Shown here piece by piece: positions 6,887 to 12,921 of a DNA stretch of 12,921 nt (its first letter is position 1; every line of letters begins with the position of its first letter). Source of the stretch: JAEUKQ01 sp044227605 (GTDB lineage Bacteria > Pseudomonadota > Alphaproteobacteria > JAEUKQ01); NCBI GenBank assembly GCA_044227605.1, contig JBGAWJ010000036.1, positions 1-12,921 on the forward strand. The letters are read 5' to 3'. Below the pieces are notes generated by a model. It ran no database searches. It was not told where the DNA came from and saw only the letters and a list, made by a program, of their open reading frames with translations. The position numbers and the translations under genes were made by a program.

Positions 6887-6902
6887 TTAACAAAAGGTTA
6901 AC
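6887..6902. promoter_or_regulatory. CtrA-like binding site upstream of the PAS_5 gene
   Basis: TTAACAAAAGGTTAAC contains TTAA, seven bases, TTAA and C, an exact match to the full CtrA consensus TTAA-N7-TTAAC. A further TTAA lies three bases upstream (6880-6883). The site is 51-66 bases before the PAS_5 start codon. In AT-rich DNA such matches can arise by chance, but I found no other exact one in the non-coding parts of the window. Confidence 0.4.
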
Positions 6903-6927
6903 AAATTATTTCTAAGGAAGTTTTTGA

Positions 6928-8265
6928 CTATTCTGCCTTTTTTTCTAATATGGCCCCAAAGAAACCGTCCGTGTGATGTGTAAACGGCAAAAGTTTTAGG
7001 TAACCTTCATTTTTTTGGGTCAAAGGCATTAAAGAAATTAGGTGATGACGGTGGAGCCAATCAGTCATCTTATAAAGTTTAAAGGACGGAGATTTCTGTA
7101 AAAACTTGTTAACAACTGCTTCATTTTCTAAACTAAACAATGAGCATGTTGAATAAACAATTTGTCCCCCCTTCTTAACTAATTGTGCAGCATCCGTTAA
7201 AAGTTTTTCTTGAATTACTGATAAATCTTTAAGTTGGGATTCCTCCACCCGCCATCTTGCTTCCGGATTACGCCGCCATGTCCCACTGCCGCTGCATGGC
7301 GCATCAATCAAAACAAGATCAAAATTTTCAATATGCCTTTTCATCCATTGATCGGTATCTTTGGGAAGCAATTGGCATTTTGCATTATGTACCCCTGCCC
7401 TAGTTAGTCTTTTACGCGCCCTTTCAAGCCTATCTTCGTGAATATCCAAAGCAAGGATAAAACCTTTGTTTTGCATCATTCCGGCTAAAGCTAAGGTTTT
7501 TCCGCCTGCTCCTGCACAAAAATCTAGCACCCGCATTCCAGGTTTTACCTGGGTTAATAAAGCAATAATTTGAGAGCCTTCATCTTGAATTTCCACTTCC
7601 CCTTTTTGAAATTCGGTTGATGCGGTAATGCTAATTTTATTCTTTATGCGCAAACCCCAGGGAGAATAAGGGGTTAAATTTACAGGAATTTTTTGTTCTG
7701 CTAATCTACGATAAATATCTTCTTTATCCGCTTTAATGGTGTTAACCCTTAAATCTAAGAAAGCTTGCTCAGAAAAACTGCTTAACAATTCTTTTAAAAC
7801 ATGCGGATATTCAAGAGAAAGCAATTGATAAACCCATTCAGGAACTTCAAAACGGACATATTCCGGTCCCTTCATTAGTTTTTCTGCCCATTTGTGTCGT
7901 GCCAATATTTCAAGTAATTTTATTTCGGGTGCAGAGAGCATTGCTGGGCCAAATTGTTGACCAAAATGGTTCTTTATCCTTTCAAAAGACTGATTTTTAA
8001 TAATGCTGAGATAGGTCAGTACCAACAACCTAACCCGTTCCAATTGATCTTTTGGAAATACATTCGTTTGGTTGATTACCCAATGCAACCTAGCATGGTG
8101 GCGAAGAACATCATAAACGAAATCACTCATATGGCGGCGATCATGGCTGCCAATAAAATGATTAGCCCGAAAAAAAGATGTGCAAATCCTATCTGCAGCC
8201 TTACGTGTACTGTATATTTCTTCTAGTAAAACAATGACGGAGTGGATAAATGGCGCTTCTCTCAT
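6928..8265 (-). CDS. rsmB: RsmB-type 16S rRNA (cytosine-C5) methyltransferase (RsmB/NOP family)
   Basis: The enzyme uses SAM to place a 5-methyl group on a cytosine of 16S rRNA (C967 in E. coli). The 445-residue product has an N-terminal NusB-like RNA-binding region (about 1-145), then the Rossmann methyltransferase domain. Motif I is DFCAGAGGK (248-256), motif IV DAPCSGSGTWRRNPEARW (321-338) with Cys 324 for product release, and motif VI YSTCS (371-375) with catalytic Cys 374. Both cysteines of the m5C RNA mechanism are therefore present. The N-terminal part is divergent, so another member of the RsmB/NOP family cannot be excluded. The ATG at 8265 lacks a strong Shine-Dalgarno. It is divergent from the ctpA-type protease gene. 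Confidence 0.88.
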   Translation of the reverse strand: MREAPFIHSVIVLLEEIYSTRKAADRICTSFFRANHFIGSHDRRHMSDFVYDVLRHHARLHWVINQTNVFPKDQLERVRLLVLTYLSIIKNQSFERIKNHFGQQFGPAMLSAPEIKLLEILARHKWAEKLMKGPEYVRFEVPEWVYQLLSLEYPHVLKELLSSFSEQAFLDLRVNTIKADKEDIYRRLAEQKIPVNLTPYSPWGLRIKNKISITASTEFQKGEVEIQDEGSQIIALLTQVKPGMRVLDFCAGAGGKTLALAGMMQNKGFILALDIHEDRLERARKRLTRAGVHNAKCQLLPKDTDQWMKRHIENFDLVLIDAPCSGSGTWRRNPEARWRVEESQLKDLSVIQEKLLTDAAQLVKKGGQIVYSTCSLFSLENEAVVNKFLQKSPSFKLYKMTDWLHRHHLISLMPLTQKNEGYLKLLPFTHHTDGFFGAILEKKAE

Positions 8266-8340
8266 TTTTGGCCAACTTTTGTATTTTTGATATTTTTATA
8301 CACTTTCTGCACCTTAAAAATTTCGTTTTGCAAGTTAGTC

Positions 8341-8346
8341 TATAAT
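8341..8346 (+). promoter_or_regulatory. Consensus -10 box upstream of the S41 protease gene
   Basis: TATAAT is a perfect sigma70 -10 box, but no good -35 box lies 16-18 bases upstream. If used, it would give a leader of about 190 bases. The rest of the 277-bp divergent region (8266-8542) is AT-rich and shows no GANTC or full CtrA-type site. Confidence 0.3.
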
Positions 8347-8542
8347 AAAAAGCTTTGGTTGTTTCATAAAATGGAGATTTTAATACTATTTTTGTCCAAA
8401 TGAATATTTTTGCTGCGGCATTTTTATCAAGTTACTTTAATCACCATAACGCAAGGAAATTTTTAATACACTGTTCTTAATCTTTTAGTAACCATATCGG
8501 TTTTAGGATGTTTTTTTATAATTTAATAGGTAGTATGGCATC

Positions 8543-10009
8543 ATGATTAAACCATTTAAAATTTTATTTTTGATAGAACTGCTGCTATTAGCTACTTTAT
8601 GGGGCTGTACTTCTTCGAAAAACGACAGTTTAACTTCTACACAAGCTTCTTCTAACCTCGATGAAAATTTATTAGAAGAAGGGATTATGGGTGTTATTGA
8701 TTTTCATCTTGAGGCCAGCGATCCCAAAACTCTGGTTGAACGGGCATTGAAGGGGGTTATCCAACAATCTTCTTCATTGGACATTGTTACATATAAACAT
8801 GCGGTTTTATTAGAAAAAAATCATCAATTTTTAGCTCGCTTTACATCTCCATATTCGCAAGATACGGAAGAATGGGTTAATTTTGCTAACACAATAATTG
8901 CCAAGGCGCGGCAATCTGATCCCCAACTATCTGCCATGAGCCAGGATAGTTTGCACAAGGTTTTTTTTAACACCATATTAAAATCCTTGGATCCCTATTC
9001 AAGATATGTAGATCCGTTTGAAGCCAACGTTAACAGATTAATGCGGGAAGGAAATAATCTAGGCCTTCTAATATCAAAGAACTCTAAGGGAATTATGATT
9101 GCAGCCCTTATTGCCCAAGGCAGTGCTGTAAATGCAGGATTAAAGAAGGAAGATTACATCATAGCTATCAATGGCAAATCTTTGCATACACTGGACATTC
9201 CGCAAATTTATCAATTATTATATAATCCAAGCCTTGATCCTATTTCCTTAACTATTCAGCGCGATGGTTCCACGCCTTTTGAAATTACGATTGATCAATC
9301 ACATATCAAAAATACATCGGTAAAGGTTTTTGTTCAGGACAAAATCCTTTACATAAAAATTACTAATTTCAACGAATTAACCGTACCACTGATATTAGAT
9401 AAAACCACTTCTATCATGGCAAGTATGCAACAAGATTTAGAAGGCGTTGTTTTAGATCTACGCAACAATCCAGGGGGGCTACTCTTGTCAGCCGTTGAAG
9501 TCGCTGATTTATTCCTTGATCAAGGTGTTATAACCATGGTCAAAGGGCGCAATCCACAAAGTTATCAATTTTTTGAGGCTACAAAAGGGGATCATTTTCT
9601 TCGCTTACCTACGGTAGTTATCATTAATGGCAAAAGTGCCTCTGCTGCCGAGATTCTGACAGCCGCTCTCAAGGATAATAAAAGGGCTATTATTATTGGT
9701 TCAGCTTCCTATGGGAAAGGCACCGTTCAAACTATCCCTTCCCTATCAAATAACGCCGAAATATCCATTACTTGGGCAAATTTTTATTCGCCTAACGGTG
9801 ACCCCATCAATATTAAAGGAATTACTCCTAACCTTTGTAGCGATGATATAGTTGAAACAACTATTGACAATCAACTAGAAGGATATTATCTGCAAAAAAA
9901 ATTGCCAAACCTACCATGCGCTAAAAGCATTGCAGTACGCAACATAGAGGAGTTGATTGCCATGAGGTTAATAAAAAGTGGAATATTTGCGCAGCTACTA
10001 CTTCACTGA
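8543..10009 (+). CDS. S41 family C-terminal processing peptidase (CtpA-like), predicted lipoprotein
   Basis: This is a serine protease of the Ctp/Prc type, which trims C-terminal ends of envelope proteins and often cell-wall hydrolases. The 488-residue product starts MIKPFKILFLIELLLLATLWG with a lipobox LWGC (Cys 22), so it is probably lipid-anchored; the next residues, Thr and Ser, would direct it to the outer membrane. The PDZ domain covers about 172-245 (LGLLISKN, AGLKKEDYIIAINGKSL). The protease core has GVVLDLRNNPGG (301-312), the nucleophile Ser 367 in GKSASAAEI, general base Lys 392 in SYGKG and Gln 396. These three keep the family spacing of 25 and 4 residues. The C-terminal tail is short. 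The start ATG overlaps a three-codon frame and has only a weak AGG upstream. Confidence 0.92.
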   Translation: MIKPFKILFLIELLLLATLWGCTSSKNDSLTSTQASSNLDENLLEEGIMGVIDFHLEASDPKTLVERALKGVIQQSSSLDIVTYKHAVLLEKNHQFLARFTSPYSQDTEEWVNFANTIIAKARQSDPQLSAMSQDSLHKVFFNTILKSLDPYSRYVDPFEANVNRLMREGNNLGLLISKNSKGIMIAALIAQGSAVNAGLKKEDYIIAINGKSLHTLDIPQIYQLLYNPSLDPISLTIQRDGSTPFEITIDQSHIKNTSVKVFVQDKILYIKITNFNELTVPLILDKTTSIMASMQQDLEGVVLDLRNNPGGLLLSAVEVADLFLDQGVITMVKGRNPQSYQFFEATKGDHFLRLPTVVIINGKSASAAEILTAALKDNKRAIIIGSASYGKGTVQTIPSLSNNAEISITWANFYSPNGDPINIKGITPNLCSDDIVETTIDNQLEGYYLQKKLPNLPCAKSIAVRNIEELIAMRLIKSGIFAQLLLH

Positions 10010-10033
10010 ATTTTGCAAGCTATCTAATGAAGG

Positions 10034-10079
10034 GCTAACCCCTTATCCATAGAAGGGTTTTAGCTGATACAAAAAACCC
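10034..10079. terminator. Overlapping hairpins between convergent protease gene and rpmG
   Basis: Two mutually exclusive stems share the arm GGGTTTT (10055-10061). The first pairs GCTAA plus CCCTT (10034-10044) with AAGGG plus TTAGC (10053-10064). The second pairs GGGTTTT with AAAACCC (10073-10079). On the minus strand a run of six U falls inside the second element. The site could stop transcription from both sides, but it is not a textbook intrinsic terminator. Confidence 0.35.
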
Positions 10080-10095
10080 GCCTCAGTTCAATCAT

Positions 10096-10263
10096 CTATT
10101 TAATTTTGGCTTCTTTGAAATCCACATGCTTTTTAACGACCGGATCATATTTACGGAATTGCAATTTTTCTGTTGAGGTGCGGGGATTCTTTTTGGTAAC
10201 GTAGAAGTAACCCGTATCCGCCGAGCTAACTAATCTGATCATTACACGACCTGTTTTTGCCAT
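10096..10263 (-). CDS. rpmG: 50S ribosomal protein L33
   Basis: L33 is a small protein near the E site of the 50S subunit. The 55-residue product begins [20 protein letters not shown] and continues through [35 protein letters not shown], a standard alphaproteobacterial L33. It lacks the paired cysteines of the zinc-binding form. The frame is open 25 codons further upstream, but that extension covers the likely promoter and has no family similarity. The ATG at 10263 has an AAGGG ten bases upstream and is the right start. The gene stands alone between pleD (same strand, upstream) and the convergent protease gene. Confidence 0.96.
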   Translation of the reverse strand: MAKTGRVMIRLVSSADTGYFYVTKKNPRTSTEKLQFRKYDPVVKKHVDFKEAKIK

Positions 10264-10316
10264 AAAAATAAATCCCTTATCCGGTTCAATAACATAAAGC
10301 GACTGCAGAAGAATTA

Positions 10317-10338
10317 TGTGATTTCCATATTCTGTCAA
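10317..10338 (-). promoter_or_regulatory. Possible rpmG promoter
   Basis: A perfect -35 box TTGACA sits at 10338-10333 on the minus strand. About 16 bases on there is only a poor -10 match (TAATTC; CATAAT lies too close at 14). The position, about 70 bases before the rpmG start, is reasonable. It supports the short rpmG reading frame. Confidence 0.3.
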
Positions 10339-10359
10339 GCAAAATTCAACAAATATCTT

Positions 10360-10404
10360 ACTAAAAAACGTTTTAGTGGGTTTTATAGAGCAATTTTATA
10401 AAAC
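10360..10404 (-). terminator. Two AT-rich hairpins after pleD
   Basis: GTTTTATA/TATAAAAC (10380-10387 with 10397-10404) overlaps the pleD stop. It is followed by ACTAAAA/TTTTAGT (10360-10366 with 10371-10377). Both stems are perfect but AT-rich. The second has U-runs in its own arm and may act as a weak terminator between pleD and rpmG. Confidence 0.35.
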
Positions 10405-11772
10405 GATAACTGACTGAGCATTATCGGCAGGTCTTTGTTTAGCCTCTAACAGCGCTTGTTCAGCCTTCTGTAAAAAACCACCCGCAGTTAAATTGGCGCC
10501 AGAGGAGGATGTAATGCCTAAAGAAATTTTTATTTTAATTGCATTTTGATCTTGGAACAACGACTGCTTTACTAAATATTGTCTCAGTTTTTTTGCAAAT
10601 TGTACGGCAATTTCCGTTGGCGTGTCCATCATTAAAATTGCCAAATCATGAGAATCCATACGGATCAACAAATCTGAAATCGATATGTAGGCAGAAATTT
10701 TTTTACCCATTTCATCCATCATCTTCTCTATGCCAGCCAGGGATATTTTAGGGGTTGCCCCCTCCCCTATGAAATGGATCGACATCATGATCAGGGAAAC
10801 TGGCCTAGCCATTTGTATGGCATTTTTAATGGAGCCCTCTAAATATCGGAGTAAATATTTTTTATTATAAAGACCCGTTGAATGGTCAATAAAAGTTGCA
10901 GAAACACTCATGTTCTGCAATGATTTTAATCTTTCTGAGCAGGAGCTTTTTCTTAATTGTGTCCGGCAACGTAATAACACTTCGGCGTTTTCAATAGGCC
11001 TTAAGAAATAATCACTTGCCCCCATATCTAACCCTGCTACAAATTTTGGTAATTGGCTTTCATCACCAGTCAATAAAATAGGTATACGGCGGGTTAAATC
11101 TTCTGATCTTAAAAAAGATAAAAGTTCCAGATTTTTATTATTTTCAAGGCTTAAACTTAAAATAATTAGAGCATAATCATGGGCATGGATTGCTTTAACT
11201 ATATCTTGATCGTTATTGATATATGTAACTTTGCTTTTAACATCTTCTAAGGTTTTCTTTATTTTGTCGGCAGTTGGGCCGGACTCATGGATAAGCAAGA
11301 TGTCATCATAGGCAAGATCGTCCTCAATTGTTGTGTTGCTACTGGGAAGCAGATAAAAATCACCTAAGGTTTTTTCTCTGACATTTAGTTCATCAAGTAA
11401 AAATTTAAGCTGCAAGAGAGAACGTACCCTCGCGAATAAAGCAATGTCATTAATCGGCTTTGTTAAGAAATCATCCGCCCCTACCTCTAAACTACGCACG
11501 CGGTGTTGAATGTCACCGAAGGCGGTTATCATTACAACCGGTAAATCTACCATCGCCCTATTGGAACGTATCCGGTGACATACTTCAAATCCGTCCATTT
11601 CGGGCATCATCACGTCTAATAAAACCAGGTCCACATGCTGTTTACTAAGTATATCTAAAGCTTTCTGACCGGAATTAACCAAAATCACCTGGAAATTTTC
11701 AATAACTAATTTCGCTTCTAATAAGCGTAAATTTGGTAGAACATCATCAACAACAAGAATACATGCTGACAT
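10396..11772 (-). CDS. pleD: PleD-type response regulator (REC-REC-degenerate GGDEF)
   Basis: PleD normally makes c-di-GMP when phosphorylated and drives the motile-to-sessile change. The 458-residue product has receiver 1 (1-120) with DD at 9-10, phospho-acceptor Asp 53 (LVLLDVMMPEMDG), Thr 83 and Lys 105. Receiver 2 (about 156-275) lacks the acceptor (Ser 206), as expected for the adaptor. The GGDEF domain (about 290-458) keeps the opening TGLYNKKYL. However, the GGEEF signature is replaced by DSHDL (373-377), the metal-binding Asp of strand 1 is lost (LIMMSIHF), and the RxxD inhibitory site has become SISD. Catalysis is therefore unlikely. The ATG at 11772 lies four bases after the divK stop; the frame is open ten codons further, to an ATG at 11802 inside divK, which I reject. 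Confidence 0.92.
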   Translation of the reverse strand: MSACILVVDDVLPNLRLLEAKLVIENFQVILVNSGQKALDILSKQHVDLVLLDVMMPEMDGFEVCHRIRSNRAMVDLPVVMITAFGDIQHRVRSLEVGADDFLTKPINDIALFARVRSLLQLKFLLDELNVREKTLGDFYLLPSSNTTIEDDLAYDDILLIHESGPTADKIKKTLEDVKSKVTYINNDQDIVKAIHAHDYALIILSLSLENNKNLELLSFLRSEDLTRRIPILLTGDESQLPKFVAGLDMGASDYFLRPIENAEVLLRCRTQLRKSSCSERLKSLQNMSVSATFIDHSTGLYNKKYLLRYLEGSIKNAIQMARPVSLIMMSIHFIGEGATPKISLAGIEKMMDEMGKKISAYISISDLLIRMDSHDLAILMMDTPTEIAVQFAKKLRQYLVKQSLFQDQNAIKIKISLGITSSSGANLTAGGFLQKAEQALLEAKQRPADNAQSVIVL

Positions 11773-11776
11773 AAAA

Positions 11777-12175
11777 TTAATCTTTCTTCGCAGATGCAGC
11801 AAGATGATGCTGGATTATTTGTAAAAATGGCACAATGGATATAGGCTTGGCAATATAGCCTTCGCAGCCGCTTTCTCTTATTCGCTGTTCATCCCCTTTC
11901 ATAGCAAAAGCCGTAACAGCTATAATAGGAATTTTCTTTAGTTTTTCATCATCTTTAATCCATTTGGTTACTTCAAGACCGGAAATTTCTGGAAGTTGAA
12001 TATCCATTAATATTAAATCAGGGAAGTGCATACGGGCAAGCTTCAGTGCTTCAATTCCTTGTCTGGCTTGAATAATTTCATATCCCTGGGCTTCAAGCAA
12101 ATCGTTGAATAAACGCATATTCAGATCATTATCCTCGACAATCAAAATTTTCTTTTTTATTGGGATTTTATTCAT
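11777..12175 (-). CDS. divK: Single-domain response regulator DivK
   Basis: DivK is a receiver-only protein that, when phosphorylated, lowers CtrA activity through DivL and CckA and also stimulates the kinases PleC and DivJ. The 132-residue product has the acidic pocket E14-D15 ([14 protein letters not shown]), phospho-acceptor Asp 58 ([16 protein letters not shown]), Thr 88 ([11 protein letters not shown]) and Lys 110 (GYIAKPIS). All receiver residues needed for phosphorylation are present and there is no output domain. It is followed four bases later by pleD, the classic alphaproteobacterial pair. The Shine-Dalgarno is weak. Two GANTC sites lie 63-75 bases upstream. The partner kinases are not in the window. 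Confidence 0.95.
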   Translation of the reverse strand: MNKIPIKKKILIVEDNDLNMRLFNDLLEAQGYEIIQARQGIEALKLARMHFPDLILMDIQLPEISGLEVTKWIKDDEKLKKIPIIAVTAFAMKGDEQRIRESGCEGYIAKPISIVPFLQIIQHHLAASAKKD

Positions 12176-12237
12176 TTTAGAAACTTGTATGACCCTTGAT
12201 AAATTTTCTTATGGAGATTGATTGCCGCAAGTTTATT

Positions 12238-12250
12238 GATTCAATGACTC
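12238..12250. promoter_or_regulatory. Paired GANTC sites upstream of divK
   Basis: GATTC (12238-12242) and GACTC (12246-12250) lie three bases apart in the 110-bp gap before divK. GANTC is the target of CcrM and the recognition site of GcrA when methylated. I could not place a good sigma70 promoter around them. Confidence 0.45.
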
Positions 12251-12285
12251 AATTATTAATCCGACATCTTCCTGTCTTATATTCT

Positions 12286-12921
12286 CTATTTTATTTGCAC
12301 ATCAGGATTAGGAAGCATAAAACCTGGTTGCTGCTGGGTAATACAATGAATACCACCACCACCCTTGAAAATATCAATTGCAGGAACCTGAAGCACTTTT
12401 CTATCAGGAAATAGTTTGCCAAGGGCTTCAAACGCCTTGTGGTCTTGCGGATCTTTAAATGATGGCATGATGATTGCCCCATTTGCCACATAAAAATTTA
12501 AATATGATAAAGACATCCGACGTCCATCTGATAAATTTTGTGGGGCTGGCTGCTCTATTTCAACGATATTAAATTCTCTGCCTTTAGCATCCTTTGCTGC
12601 TTTAATCCTATTAATATTTTCTTGTAAAACATGATAATTGCCATCACTTTTATCAGGAGTACTCAGCATACAAAGGGCAGCGGGTTTAAAGAAACATGCA
12701 ATCTCATCGACATGGCCGTCGGTATCATCATCTTGTAAGCCACCCGCTAACCATATGACCTTTTGGATTCCTAAATATTGTTTAAAAACCTCTTCAATAT
12801 CTTGTTTATCCATATTAGGATTACGGTTTGGATTAAGCAAACAACTTTCCGTCGTGATCAACGTACCCTCACCATCCACATGGATTGCGCCACCCTCCAT
12901 TACCATGGGTGCGTTAAACCA
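12286..12921 (-). CDS. aguA: Agmatine deiminase, C-terminal part (5' end outside window)
   Basis: The enzyme converts agmatine to N-carbamoylputrescine and ammonia, a step from arginine to putrescine. The 211 visible codons begin WFNAPMVMEGGAIHVDGEG, which matches the interior of the family, so the gene continues beyond the window edge. The catalytic His and Asp are in DTDGHVDEIACF (His 70, Asp 72 of the visible part). The nucleophile Cys lies in GGGGIHCITQQQPG (Cys 193), followed by a short tail and TAG. All visible residues of the guanidine-modifying fold are intact. No N-carbamoylputrescine amidase gene is in view; it may be upstream. It reads in the same direction as divK, ending 110 bp before it. 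Confidence 0.93.
   Translation of the reverse strand, partial: WFNAPMVMEGGAIHVDGEGTLITTESCLLNPNRNPNMDKQDIEEVFKQYLGIQKVIWLAGGLQDDDTDGHVDEIACFFKPAALCMLSTPDKSDGNYHVLQENINRIKAAKDAKGREFNIVEIEQPAPQNLSDGRRMSLSYLNFYVANGAIIMPSFKDPQDHKAFEALGKLFPDRKVLQVPAIDIFKGGGGIHCITQQQPGFMLPNPDVQIK

Noticed and set aside
10071..10085. AAAAAACCCGCC as one half of a classic rpmG terminator
   Set aside because: The matching GGCGGG arm is not present next to it on the same strand; only weaker alternative stems form.
10264..10338. 25-residue N-terminal extension of L33
   Set aside because: Family members start at MAK; the extension overlaps a TTGACA promoter-like box and has no similarity to L33.
11773..11802. Upstream start of pleD inside divK
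   Set aside because: Response regulators begin just before the ILVVDD strand; the ATG at 11772 gives the normal start and D53 numbering, and lies just after the divK stop.

Overview
The window looks like AT-rich alphaproteobacterial chromosome. The diagnostic genes are gcrA, the divK-pleD pair, alphaproteobacterial-type ribosomal proteins S18, L9 and L33, and a PAS_5 (DUF1457) protein. By eye the GC content is well below half, which suggests a host-associated or otherwise AT-drifted lineage, perhaps near Holosporales or Rhodospirillales. That placement is inference only. I see no mobile elements, CRISPR arrays, tRNA or rRNA genes.

Left block (1-5421, all on the minus strand, transcribed right to left). 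First come a YfgM-like membrane TPR protein, bamB and der: envelope quality control, outer-membrane assembly and ribosome assembly. Then a strong promoter with a structured leader opens rpsF-rpsR-rplI-dnaB (S6, S18, L9 and the replicative helicase, the last cut by the window edge). rpsR carries a single -1 frame break at a heptamer of canonical slippery form, and the conserved S18 sequence resumes exactly after the slip.

Middle block (5422-10009). A 376-bp spacer holds inverted-repeat and GANTC signals and precedes gcrA (+), the sigma70 co-regulator that reads CcrM-methylated GANTC. Facing it are a PAS_5 protein and an RsmB-type rRNA cytosine methyltransferase (both -). A CtrA-like box lies upstream of the PAS gene. 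Divergent from rsmB is a lipoprotein-type S41 C-terminal processing protease (+).

Right block (10010-12921, minus strand). rpmG (L33) follows divK-pleD, the classic cell-cycle/cell-fate response-regulator pair. Here PleD has lost the GGDEF signature, metal ligands and inhibitory-site arginine, so it is predicted not to make c-di-GMP. Two GANTC sites 8 bp apart sit upstream of divK. The window ends in the C-terminal part of an agmatine deiminase gene.

No wholly new system is visible. The parts most worth a second look are the rpsR frameshift, the catalytically dead PleD, and the GANTC and CtrA-like sites that suggest a working GcrA/CcrM/CtrA circuit.
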